A DNA stretch of 17,718 bases from JAUMXJ01 sp041781135 (GCA_041781135.1 JBHAZV010000048.1:1-17718), one strand, 5' to 3'; counted from the first letter of the stretch, positions 1 to 7,751 are shown. The notes: generated by a model not told the origin, from the sequence alone. Numbers and translations are program-made.

Positions 1-1
1 A

Positions 2-757
2 CTGGCTCAAAAGATTGATGTGACTAACCGCATTAAAAAATTTGTCGATTGCAGGAGTAAGGATAAGGAGCAGCGAGAATTATACATACTTGATGGTGAT
101 TCGGCGCTCGGCTCGTGCAAGCTTGCCAGAAATGCAGATTTTCAGGCGCTAATGCCGGTGCGCGGGAAAATTCTTAATTGTCTGAAGGCGGATTATGACA
201 AAATCTTCAAAAACGAGATAATCATGGATCTGCTCAAAGTTATCGGCGCGGGAGTCGAAATTAAAACCAAGCACAACACAGATCTCGAATCGTTTGATCT
301 GGAGGCGCTTCGATGGAATAAAGTCATAATATGCACCGATGCCGATGTCGATGGTTTTCAGATACGCGCACTGATACTTGCAATGTTTTATAGGCTCTGT
401 CCCACTTTGATAGACGCGGGCAAAATTTATATAGCCGAAACTCCGCTGTACGAGATTACAGATGGAAAGCAGAGGTCTTATTTCGCCTATAATGAGCAGG
501 AAAAAGCAGAGATTTTAAAACAAATTAAGGGCAAGGCCGCCATTCAGCGCTCGAAGGGGCTCGGCGAAAACGATCCCGATATGATGTGGGAAACAACAAT
601 GAGCCCCGACACAAGGAGGCTTATAAAGGTCTGCGCGTCTGATGCCTACCGCACAGAACGGATTTTTGAAGTTCTTTTAGGCGACGAACTCGGTGCAAGA
701 AAACAGTATATCGAGGAAAATGGCGCAGAGTATCTCGAAAAATTAGATGTATCATAG
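2..757 (+). CDS. parE: Type IIA topoisomerase subunit B (ParE/GyrB-like), 3' part only
   Basis: The 5' end lies outside the window; the reading frame is open from base 2 (LAQKID before the first possible start codon). What remains is the Toprim domain and C-terminal tail of the ATPase/Toprim subunit of a type IIA topoisomerase, which with ParC cuts, passes and reseals duplex DNA. Visible motifs are LDGDSALGSCK (Toprim motif 1), PVRGKILN, TDADVDG (the metal-binding Asp triad, bases about 335-355) and QRSKGLGE followed by METT-like WETTMSPDTRR, all in family order. Two details are odd: the Toprim catalytic Glu of the usual EGDSA is Asp here (bases 92-94), and the usual GSHIR after DADVDG reads GFQIR. 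The gene lies 10 bases upstream of parC, as parE usually does. ParE rather than GyrB is inferred from this pairing and the divergent sequence; the Toprim family call itself is secure. Confidence 0.9.
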   Translation: MAQKIDVTNRIKKFVDCRSKDKEQRELYILDGDSALGSCKLARNADFQALMPVRGKILNCLKADYDKIFKNEIIMDLLKVIGAGVEIKTKHNTDLESFDLEALRWNKVIICTDADVDGFQIRALILAMFYRLCPTLIDAGKIYIAETPLYEITDGKQRSYFAYNEQEKAEILKQIKGKAAIQRSKGLGENDPDMMWETTMSPDTRRLIKVCASDAYRTERIFEVLLGDELGARKQYIEENGAEYLEKLDVS

Positions 758-767
758 TGGGGAAGTG

Positions 768-3002
768 ATGAAGAATAGCGAGAATGATTCAAAAAAGAGT
801 GTGCTGCCTAAAGGTGGCAATTATACAGAGCAACAAATCACAGAAACCGTCGTAGAAAACTATATGCCGTATATAATGTCTGTTATAGTTTCGCGCGCAA
901 TTCCTGCAATAGACGGATTTAAGCCTTCGCACCGCAAGATACTTTACACGATGTATAAAATGAAGCTGCTCGGCGGCACGCGTACCAAGTCTGCCAATGT
1001 TGTAGGGCAGACCATGAAACTGAACCCGCACGGCGACCAGGCTATTTACGCGACCTTAGTAAGGCTTGCAAAAGGCAATGAAACATTGATTTTGCCATAT
1101 GTGGATTCTAAGGGAAATTTTGGAAAAGTCACATCGCGCGATATGATGTACGCTGCACCGAGGTATACGGAAGTAAGGCTTGAAAGCGTCTGCGAAGCTA
1201 TTTTCAGGGATATTGAAAAATCAAATGTCGATTTTCAGGATAATTACGACAGTACAATGCAGGAGCCGGTTCTTTTGCCTGTTGTTTTTCCAAATATACT
1301 CGCGAATCCTAATATGGGGATTGCAGTAGGTATGGCAAGTAATATCGCAAGTTTCAATCTTGGGGAGCTTTGTGCTGCAACAATTGCGCTGATAAAAGAT
1401 CCGAATGCGGATTTGCTGGAGCACATGCCTGCGCCGGATTTTTCCACGGCGGGTGAACTCATTTACGACAGAACACGAATGCGCGAGATATACGAAACGG
1501 GTCTTGGAAGCATCAGGCTTCGCGGGAAAACCGAATATGATGCTAAAAACAATATATTATTGATAACTGAAATTCCGTATACGACTACAGTCGAACAAAT
1601 TATCGAAAAAATTGTAGAACTGATTAAGCTCGGGAAAATCAAAGAGTTAAACGATGTTCGCGATGAAACTGATCTTTCGGGATTAAAGATTGCACTCGAC
1701 CTGAAGAGAGGGGTGGATGTCGAGAAGCTTCGTGCAAAATTGTTCAAAATGACCAGTCTTACCGACAGCTTCGGGTGCAATTTTAATGTTCTTATAGACG
1801 GCAAACCGAGGGTGCTTGGAGTGCGCGCTATACTTAATGAATGGCTGCGGTTCAGGAGAGACTGCATAGTGAGGGCTGCCGCTTATGACAGAAAACAGTT
1901 AGCAGATAAACTGCATCTGCTCCGCGGACTCGAAAAAGTGCTGCTCGATATCGATAGGGCAATACGCATCGTCAGGGAGACCGAACGTGATACAGAGGTT
2001 ATTCCGAGGTTGATGGAGGCGTTTGAAATCGACAGACTGCAGGCTGAAAATGTAGCAGAGATCAAACTTAGGAATTTGAATAAGGATTATATACTTTCGC
2101 GAACAAAAGAGATATCGGAAATCGGAAAACGCCTCGAAGAACTCGACAGGCTCATATCCGATCAAAAACTTGTCGACAGACAAATAATTTCCGAGCTTGG
2201 CGATATTTCCAAAAAATATGGTTATGCCAGAAAGACGGCATTGGTTTCGGAGGAAGAGCACGCCGAACTGAGTGAAGTGGTAGAGGAAATCGCTGATTTT
2301 AACTTGAAACTTTTTGTGACCGAGCAGGGATACGTCAAAAAGGTGACGCTTGTTTCCTTGCGTTCGTCCGGTGAGCACAAACTCAAGGAAAACGATCGCA
2401 TAATGCTTGAATTAGATGGCGGTAACCGAGATGAGGCAATATTTTTTACAAATTACTGCAACGCTTATAAGATAAGGCTGCACGAGGTGTCAGAACACAG
2501 AGTCTCCGAACTTGGAGAATACCTGCCTAATCTGCTTCAAATGGAAAAGGATGAAAAAGTTGTTCATTCCGTCATTACGAACGATTTTTCGGGACATATG
2601 CTCTTTGTATTCAGAAATGGCAAGGTCGCCAAAATTCCTCTGAGCGCCTATGCCACAAAACAAAATCGCCGTAAGCTTATTAAGGCGTATTCTGATGAAA
2701 GCCAGCTTGTTCGTGCGTTTTATATCGCGGAGGATGTCGACATAACATTTATAAGACAGAGTGCAAAGGATGTAAAAGCTCTGACTATAAACAGCTCTCT
2801 TGTGCCCGAAAAAATTACAAAAAATTCAATAGGTGTGCAGGTGTTCAGGCTGAATAAAGGCAGCCTGCTCGCAGGAGCTTTTCTTGCGGCTTCGCACCAT
2901 CTCTCCAATCCCGAAAAATATGTAAGAGACGCCATCCCAAGCTCCGGCGAAGAGATTGAGGCATTTGAAGCTATGACGATGAATCGCTGGATAGAAAGTT
3001 GA
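768..3002 (+). CDS. parC: Type IIA topoisomerase subunit A (ParC/GyrA-like)
   Basis: DNA-cleaving subunit of a topoisomerase IV-like enzyme, 744 residues from the chosen start. The winged-helix region carries VGQTMKLNPHGDQAIYATL and the active-site tyrosine is Tyr133 in AAPRYTEVRLE, preceded by the usual Arg132. A tower/coiled-coil region follows (about residues 360-490), then a shortened beta-pinwheel-like C-terminal part in which I see no GyrA box (QRRGGKG), which argues for a ParC role. The residues equivalent to E. coli GyrA Ser83 and Asp87 are Gln91 and Ala95, and the first His of the usual HPHGD is Asn86. An ATG at 747 is in frame but overlaps parE and lacks a ribosome binding site; ATG 768 is preceded by GGGG/GGAAG-type sequence with good spacing, so I chose it. 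The family is certain; ParC versus a second GyrA is inferred. Confidence 0.9.
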   Translation: MKNSENDSKKSVLPKGGNYTEQQITETVVENYMPYIMSVIVSRAIPAIDGFKPSHRKILYTMYKMKLLGGTRTKSANVVGQTMKLNPHGDQAIYATLVRLAKGNETLILPYVDSKGNFGKVTSRDMMYAAPRYTEVRLESVCEAIFRDIEKSNVDFQDNYDSTMQEPVLLPVVFPNILANPNMGIAVGMASNIASFNLGELCAATIALIKDPNADLLEHMPAPDFSTAGELIYDRTRMREIYETGLGSIRLRGKTEYDAKNNILLITEIPYTTTVEQIIEKIVELIKLGKIKELNDVRDETDLSGLKIALDLKRGVDVEKLRAKLFKMTSLTDSFGCNFNVLIDGKPRVLGVRAILNEWLRFRRDCIVRAAAYDRKQLADKLHLLRGLEKVLLDIDRAIRIVRETERDTEVIPRLMEAFEIDRLQAENVAEIKLRNLNKDYILSRTKEISEIGKRLEELDRLISDQKLVDRQIISELGDISKKYGYARKTALVSEEEHAELSEVVEEIADFNLKLFVTEQGYVKKVTLVSLRSSGEHKLKENDRIMLELDGGNRDEAIFFTNYCNAYKIRLHEVSEHRVSELGEYLPNLLQMEKDEKVVHSVITNDFSGHMLFVFRNGKVAKIPLSAYATKQNRRKLIKAYSDESQLVRAFYIAEDVDITFIRQSAKDVKALTINSSLVPEKITKNSIGVQVFRLNKGSLLAGAFLAASHHLSNPEKYVRDAIPSSGEEIEAFEAMTMNRWIES

Positions 3003-3027
3003 AAAAAGCGGAATCTGTTGCTATAAT
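2999..3027 (+). promoter_or_regulatory. Sigma-A-type promoter for the 3043 gene and glyA operon
   Basis: TTGAAA (2999-3004) and a perfect TATAAT (3022-3027) are separated by 17 bases, the ideal spacing. The -35 box overlaps the parC stop codon, so the promoter is embedded in the end of the upstream gene. Transcription would begin at about 3034, which leaves almost no 5' leader before the ATG at 3043 and would place the start point inside the ribosome binding site of that gene; the unit could therefore serve glyA and the glycolytic genes more than the small protein. Predicted by sequence only. Confidence 0.65.
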
Positions 3028-3042
3028 TAAAGCGGAGGGCTT

Positions 3043-3408
3043 ATGGAAGAAAACAAGATATACAACAAGAAGAGATTGATTCACTGGATCGTCGGTATAT
3101 TTGCGCTAATTTTAATAGCGAAGAGCGCCTACGACTTAAAGTTGTTTGATTTGCTTATTGGTATAAGCAAGCTCGAAAGAGACAAGAACGCAAGAGTCAA
3201 GAAAGTGACTTTTAAGACCATTTCATTTATTACAAGAACAGGCGACGAAGAGTATTTCATAGAGGAAATGCGCAGCATGGGCTGGATTTATACCGCAAAG
3301 TACGGCAGAGGCATGGTTTTTGCAAAGGACGGTTTTGAAATACTTATGACAAAACTTACATTCTTCGGTAAGTACACATTCTATGAAGGTCATTTCGACA
3401 TAGTATAA
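3043..3408 (+). CDS. Small membrane protein of unknown function (121 aa)
   Basis: I do not recognise a named family. A basic, polar N-terminus (residues 1-12) is followed by one hydrophobic span, roughly residues 13-32 (HWIVGIFALILIAKSAY), then a soluble C-terminal domain of about 85 residues with predicted beta character. The stretch EEMRSMGWIYTAKYGRGMVF, with FAKDGFEI next, resembles the short 'MGWxxxxxxGxGxxFxKDG' proteins often seen in Firmicutes, a resemblance drawn from memory. A GGAGGG ribosome binding site sits just before the ATG and a consensus promoter overlaps the end of parC. It lies 19 bases upstream of glyA, so the two are probably co-transcribed. Coding is supported by the ribosome binding site, fit in the gap and protein-like composition; function is unknown. 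Confidence 0.75.
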   Translation: MEENKIYNKKRLIHWIVGIFALILIAKSAYDLKLFDLLIGISKLERDKNARVKKVTFKTISFITRTGDEEYFIEEMRSMGWIYTAKYGRGMVFAKDGFEILMTKLTFFGKYTFYEGHFDIV

Positions 3409-3427
3409 TTTTTATTAGAGGAGAATT

Positions 3428-4663
3428 ATGATATACGATTTCATCGAGAAAATGGACAAAGAGCTTTTTGAAACAATGAGGCTTGAACTCGAAAGGCAGA
3501 CGAATAACATCGAACTTATCGCGAGCGAGAATTACACAAGCGTTACTGTTATGTCTGCCCTTGGATCTCATCTTACCAATAAGTACGCGGAAGGTTTCCC
3601 TGGAAAGCGTTACTATGGCGGCTGCGAGTATGTCGATATGACGGAGAATTTAGCAAGAGACAGAATGAAAGAACTGTTCGGCGCGGAACACGCCAATGTT
3701 CAGCCGCATTCCGGCTCACAGGCGAATATGGCTGCCTATATGGCTGTGCTGAAACCGGGCGACAAAGTGCTTGGTATGAATCTCTCCGACGGCGGGCATC
3801 TGACTCACGGAAGTCCCGTGAATTTTTCCGGTCAGCTTTATAATTTTGTTTCGTATGGCGTAGATGCCAACGGGTTCATCGATTATGACAATGTAGAGAG
3901 TATTGCGAAGCGAGAGCAGCCCAAGATGATAGTCGCGGGCGCAAGTGCATATTCGAGAATTATTGATTTTGCAAGGCTCAGAGAGATAGCAGACGCTGTA
4001 GGGGCGTACCTGCTTGTGGATATGGCGCATATAGCTGGGCTTATTGCCGCGGGAGCTCATCCTTCTCCTGTGCCATATGCCGACTTTGTAACGACAACCA
4101 CTCATAAAACCCTCAGGGGGCCGCGCGGAGGTGCGATTCTCTGCAGGCAGGAATACGCGAAAGCGCTTGATAAATCAGTATTCCCAGGAATGCAGGGCGG
4201 TCCGCTTGTGCATGCAATAGCTGCAAAGGCTGTTTGTTTCAAAGAAGCAATGAGCGAGGATTTCAAAAAATATATAGCTCAGGTCGTCGCCAATGCAAAA
4301 GCGCTCGCAGCGGCGCTTGCAGGTCATGGTTTTAAGATAGTTTCGGGAGGAACAGATAATCATCTGATGCTTGTCGATCTAAGAAACAAGGGAGTAACAG
4401 GAAAATTTGCCGAGGAAATGCTTGACAGCATTGGTATCACCTTAAATAAAAATACAGTACCTATGGAAACGGAAAGTCCTTTTGTGACGAGCGGCGTCAG
4501 GATAGGCACTGCGGCAACCACTACAAGGGGGTTCGGAGAACACGAAATGAGAGAAATCGCGGATATTATCTCGTATGCGGTGGATAACAGGGAAGGCGAT
4601 CTCAGCGACGCAAGACTTAGAGTAAGAGCAATCTGCGACAGATTCCCTCTCTATCAAAAATAA
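3428..4663 (+). CDS. glyA: Serine hydroxymethyltransferase
   Basis: PLP-dependent cytosolic enzyme that interconverts serine plus tetrahydrofolate and glycine plus 5,10-methylene-tetrahydrofolate, the main source of one-carbon units. It is 411 residues, the normal bacterial length. Family signatures are present throughout: IELIASENY near residue 28, NKYAEGFPGKRYYGGCEYVD (51-70), VQPHSGSQAN (91-100), LLVDMAHIAGL (195-205), and the cofactor-binding TTTTHKTLRGPRGG with Lys227 as the Schiff-base lysine, followed by VFPGMQGGP. The start ATG has AGAGGAGA immediately upstream. It sits between a small membrane protein and the glycolytic genes; serine is made from 3-phosphoglycerate, an intermediate of the enzymes encoded next door, so the linkage is metabolically sensible. 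No unusual residues were noticed. Confidence 0.97.
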   Translation: MIYDFIEKMDKELFETMRLELERQTNNIELIASENYTSVTVMSALGSHLTNKYAEGFPGKRYYGGCEYVDMTENLARDRMKELFGAEHANVQPHSGSQANMAAYMAVLKPGDKVLGMNLSDGGHLTHGSPVNFSGQLYNFVSYGVDANGFIDYDNVESIAKREQPKMIVAGASAYSRIIDFARLREIADAVGAYLLVDMAHIAGLIAAGAHPSPVPYADFVTTTTHKTLRGPRGGAILCRQEYAKALDKSVFPGMQGGPLVHAIAAKAVCFKEAMSEDFKKYIAQVVANAKALAAALAGHGFKIVSGGTDNHLMLVDLRNKGVTGKFAEEMLDSIGITLNKNTVPMETESPFVTSGVRIGTAATTTRGFGEHEMREIADIISYAVDNREGDLSDARLRVRAICDRFPLYQK

Positions 4664-4670
4664 TAAAAAG

Positions 4671-4690
4671 GGCGGTGCATATGCATCGCC
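4671..4690 (+). other. Near-palindromic hairpin between glyA and gap
   Basis: GGCGGTGCATATGCATCGCC is self-complementary apart from one position that forms a G-U pair in RNA, giving an 8-9 bp stem with a minimal AUAU loop. It follows the glyA stop by 7 bases and ends 10 bases before the gap ribosome binding site. There is no T-run after it on the + strand, so it is unlikely to be an intrinsic terminator. An mRNA-stabilising or processing element, or a dyad operator for the gap operon, are both possible; nothing in the sequence decides between them. Confidence 0.5.
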
Positions 4691-4710
4691 TGATATTTAC
4701 GGAGGAAAAA

Positions 4711-5775
4711 ATGAAAAGAGTTGCGATCAACGGTTTTGGCAGGATAGGAAAGCTGGTGTACAAGGCAATGGTGGAGCGTGGGCTTATCGGGAAGGATTTT
4801 GAGGTGGTTGCCACTGTCGGAACATATGTAGACGCCGATTATCACGCTTATCAGCTGAAGTACGACACGGTTCATGGGCATTTTAATGCGGAAATTACTA
4901 CGGAAAAGAGCGATCCTTCTCTGGAGAATAACGACATTATTGTGTGCAACGGTCATAAAATTCAGTGTATTCAGGGCGATAAGACCATCAGCGACCTGCC
5001 ATGGAAAGAACTCGGCATAGACTATGTAATCGAGGCGACAGGTTTGTTCACCAAGCTTGAGGATGCGCGCGGCCATCTGGAAGCAGGCGCTAAAAAAGTA
5101 ATAATAACTGCTCCGGGCAAGGGTGATATAAAGACCTTTGTATTTGGAGTAAACGAAAATGAGTATGACCCGGATGTCCATCACATAGTTTCAAATGCGT
5201 CATGCACTACAAACTGCCTTGCTCCTGCTGTTCATGTGCTTTTGAAAGAGGGCATCGGAATTGAAAAAGGACTTATGACGACTATTCACGCATATACTCA
5301 AACTCAGAAGGTTTTGGATGGAAGTTCTAAAAAAGACTGGCGCGGCGGAAGGACTGCTGCTGCAAATATAATCCCGTCGACAACCGGAGCTGCAAAGGCT
5401 GTCGGACAGGTTCTTCCCGCAACAAAAGGCAAGCTGACAGGCATGTCTTTCAGGGTTCCTGTTCCAAACGTCTCGGTAGTCGACCTCACATTTACTGCTG
5501 AACGCGACACTTCTATTGCAGAAATAGATGCTCTTATGAAAAAAGCGTCAGAAACATACCTCAAAGGTATAATGGGTTATACAAACGAACAACTTGTTTC
5601 TTCTGATTTTATTCACGACTCGCGTTCGAGTATTTATGACTCTTTAGCAACCGTGCAGAATAATCTTCCGGATGAGAAGAGATTTTTCAAAATTGTCACA
5701 TGGTACGACAACGAGTGGGGTTATTCGCAGAGAGTTGTCGACCTTGCGCTGCATATGGCAAGCAAGGATAAATAG
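4711..5775 (+). CDS. gap: Glyceraldehyde-3-phosphate dehydrogenase, phosphorylating
   Basis: Oxidises glyceraldehyde-3-phosphate with phosphate to 1,3-bisphosphoglycerate, reducing NAD(P)+. The 354-residue protein starts MKRVAINGFGRIG (Rossmann fold) behind GGAGGA; an upstream in-frame GTG at 4675 is poorly placed and adds non-family residues. The nucleophile is Cys165 in SNASCTTNC and its partner His193 in TTIHAYTQTQ; WYDNEWGYSQR closes the catalytic domain. The family members I recall as most similar are the trypanosomatid glycosomal enzymes (YDTVHG, DWRGGR, SSIYDS motifs) rather than the classical Bacillus type. The Asp that normally follows the second beta strand and selects NAD over NADP appears to be Gly37 (ATVGTYVDADY), so cofactor preference may be altered. 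First gene of the glycolytic run, 8 bases before pgk. Confidence 0.96.
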   Translation: MKRVAINGFGRIGKLVYKAMVERGLIGKDFEVVATVGTYVDADYHAYQLKYDTVHGHFNAEITTEKSDPSLENNDIIVCNGHKIQCIQGDKTISDLPWKELGIDYVIEATGLFTKLEDARGHLEAGAKKVIITAPGKGDIKTFVFGVNENEYDPDVHHIVSNASCTTNCLAPAVHVLLKEGIGIEKGLMTTIHAYTQTQKVLDGSSKKDWRGGRTAAANIIPSTTGAAKAVGQVLPATKGKLTGMSFRVPVPNVSVVDLTFTAERDTSIAEIDALMKKASETYLKGIMGYTNEQLVSSDFIHDSRSSIYDSLATVQNNLPDEKRFFKIVTWYDNEWGYSQRVVDLALHMASKDK

Positions 5776-5783
5776 GGAGGAAC

Positions 5784-6983
5784 ATGATTTACAATAAAAA
5801 ATCCATTGATGATGTCGAGGTCAAAGACAAGCGCGTGCTTGTGCGCGTGGATTTCAATATTCCGATAAAAAATGGCGAAATTACAGACGATTCCAGAATT
5901 GTTGCGGCTATGCCCACAATCCGAAATCTTTTAGGACGCGGCGCAAAGGTTATTCTCTGTTCACACCTCGGCAAGCCAAAAGGGCTCTACAAAGAAGAGT
6001 TTTCACTCGCACCTGTAGCAAGGTATTTAGAGCGAGTAATGGGGTTAAAAGTTCTGTTTATCAGAGATCCCGAAGTTGTTGGAGAGGCGACGCTGAGGCT
6101 TATCGACACTCTCGTGGACGGCGAGCTGATGATGCTTGAAAATACTCGTTTCAGACCGGAAGAAGAATTGAACGATGAGGTGTTTTCCAAAAAGCTTGCT
6201 TCGATTTGCGATATTTATGTCTGTGACGCCTTTGGTACAGCTCACAGAGCGCACGCTTCGACAGCGGGAGTGACAAATTATGTAGAGAGCGCTGTCTGCG
6301 GGTATTTGATTCAAAAAGAACTCAAGTATCTCGGAGAGGCGCTGTCAAATCCTGACAGGCCGTTCTGTGCCGTTCTGGGTGGTGCAAAGGTTTCCGACAA
6401 GATAGATGCTATAACTGCGCTTATAGATAAGGTTGATTCGCTCGTAATAGGCGGCGCCATGAGCTATACTTTCCTTGTCGCAAAAGGAATTTCTGTGGGA
6501 AGTTCGCTTGTGGAACATGAAAAAGTTGATTTTGCCAAGGAGATGATCGCCAAGGCGGCAGAGAAAGGAGTCAACCTGCTCCTTCCTGTGGATCATATTA
6601 TGGCGAAACAGCTTTCCGAAACTGCGGAGGCGACCGCTTCCGACGGCATCGAAATCCCGGAAGGCTACATGGGGCTCGACATAGGTCCGCGTACGATGGA
6701 ACTGTTCGCCAATGAGTTGCGTAGGTGCAGGACAGTCGTTTGGAATGGGCCAATGGGAGTTTTTGAAATGACTAAATTTGCGGCCGGCACAGAGCATATA
6801 GCCAAGGTGCTCGGCGAACTCAAAGACGCCGTTACTGTGGTTGGCGGCGGCGACAGCGCTGCGGCGGTTGCAAAGTTCGGGCTTAAAGATAAAATGACTC
6901 TCGTTTCCACAGGAGGCGGCGCTTCGCTTGAATACATAGAGGGCAAGCCTCTGCCGGGCATAGCAGGACTTGATGATAAATAA
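5784..6983 (+). CDS. pgk: Phosphoglycerate kinase
   Basis: Transfers phosphate from 1,3-bisphosphoglycerate to ADP, giving 3-phosphoglycerate and ATP: the first ATP-yielding step of lower glycolysis. The length of 399 residues matches the bacterial family (about 390-400). Seen in order are VLVRVDFNIPI (18-28), the substrate-binding SHLGKPKG (60-67), ENTRFRPEEELND (119-131), DAFGTAHRAHAST (148-160), GGAKVSDKI (199-207), the nucleotide-site WNGPMGVFE (320-328), GGGDSAAAV (354-362) and STGGGASLE (375-383), ending in KPLPGI. A GGGAGG ribosome binding site overlaps the last base of the gap stop codon, which supports translational coupling within the operon. No residue looks out of place. Confidence 0.98.
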   Translation: MIYNKKSIDDVEVKDKRVLVRVDFNIPIKNGEITDDSRIVAAMPTIRNLLGRGAKVILCSHLGKPKGLYKEEFSLAPVARYLERVMGLKVLFIRDPEVVGEATLRLIDTLVDGELMMLENTRFRPEEELNDEVFSKKLASICDIYVCDAFGTAHRAHASTAGVTNYVESAVCGYLIQKELKYLGEALSNPDRPFCAVLGGAKVSDKIDAITALIDKVDSLVIGGAMSYTFLVAKGISVGSSLVEHEKVDFAKEMIAKAAEKGVNLLLPVDHIMAKQLSETAEATASDGIEIPEGYMGLDIGPRTMELFANELRRCRTVVWNGPMGVFEMTKFAAGTEHIAKVLGELKDAVTVVGGGDSAAAVAKFGLKDKMTLVSTGGGASLEYIEGKPLPGIAGLDDK

Positions 6984-7001
6984 CAGGGCAGTTTGGAACA
7001 G

Positions 7002-7751
7002 ATGCGAAAAAAAATAGTAATTGGAAACTGGAAAATGAATATGCTGACAGAGCGTGCACGCGGCTTTGCAAAGCAGGTCGCGCCGCGGCTCGCCTCTGCG
7101 TCAGTGGTTTGCGCCCCTTTTACAGTGCTTTCTGTGCTATCTGAGGCTGCAAAAGGCACTATGCTGAAGGTTGGAGCGCAGGATATGTATTTTCAGGAGA
7201 GCGGAGCATATACCGGAGAAATTTCGGCCGGAATGCTGCTTGATGTCGGCGCGGGGTATGTGATTGTAGGTCATAGCGAGAGGCGTTTGTATTTCGGCGA
7301 GACCGATGCCGATGTAAGGCGCAAGGTAGAAACCGCTCTAAAAAACGGATTAATTCCGATCGTCTGCTGTGGAGAGCCGCTTGATACGGAAGCTCCGAAG
7401 GATTTTGTCAAAGCTCAGTTGATTGCCGCTTTGGAAGGCGTCTCCGGCGAGCAGCTTTCAAATATCGTGGTGGCATACGAGCCTGTTTGGGCGATAGGAA
7501 CAGGAAAAACCGCAACTCCGGAAGTTGCCCAGGATATGATAGGCAGCCTCAGATTCGTTCTGAAAGAACGTTTTGGAGATGCGGCCGAAGAGGTGCTGTT
7601 CCTTTACGGTGGCTCGGTGAACGAAAAAAATATAGCCGAATTTTTAGTGTGTGATGATATAGACGGAGCGCTTGTCGGCGGTGCGAGCCTTGATCCGGAT
7701 TCATTTGTCCAAATGGTCAATGCGGCGGCGGAGGTCTGCGGGCAGAAATGA
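7002..7751 (+). CDS. tpiA: Triosephosphate isomerase
   Basis: Interconverts dihydroxyacetone phosphate and glyceraldehyde-3-phosphate. The 249-residue TIM barrel has all catalytic residues: Lys11 in GNWKMN, His91 in IVGHSERR, Glu160 in AYEPVWAIGTGK, followed by the flexible active-site loop (WAIGTGKTA) and the phosphate-binding YGGSV and LVGGASL motifs. ATG 7002 gives the canonical MRKKIVIGNWKMN start and has GGAA just upstream; an in-frame TTG at 6993 with CAGGG before it is a possible alternative adding three residues. The stop codon overlaps the gpmI start as ATGA, a classical sign of translational coupling. Pathway position and gene order fit the surrounding glycolytic cluster. Confidence 0.97.
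   Translation: MRKKIVIGNWKMNMLTERARGFAKQVAPRLASASVVCAPFTVLSVLSEAAKGTMLKVGAQDMYFQESGAYTGEISAGMLLDVGAGYVIVGHSERRLYFGETDADVRRKVETALKNGLIPIVCCGEPLDTEAPKDFVKAQLIAALEGVSGEQLSNIVVAYEPVWAIGTGKTATPEVAQDMIGSLRFVLKERFGDAAEEVLFLYGGSVNEKNIAEFLVCDDIDGALVGGASLDPDSFVQMVNAAAEVCGQK

Noticed and set aside
747..767. Earlier in-frame ATG for parC
   Set aside because: It overlaps parE, has no ribosome binding site, and adds seven residues not typical of the family; ATG 768 has suitable purine-rich sequence upstream.
4675..4710. GTG start extending GAPDH by 12 residues
   Set aside because: The codons lie in the palindrome and include the real ribosome binding site; the Rossmann start MKRVAINGFGRIG is canonical.
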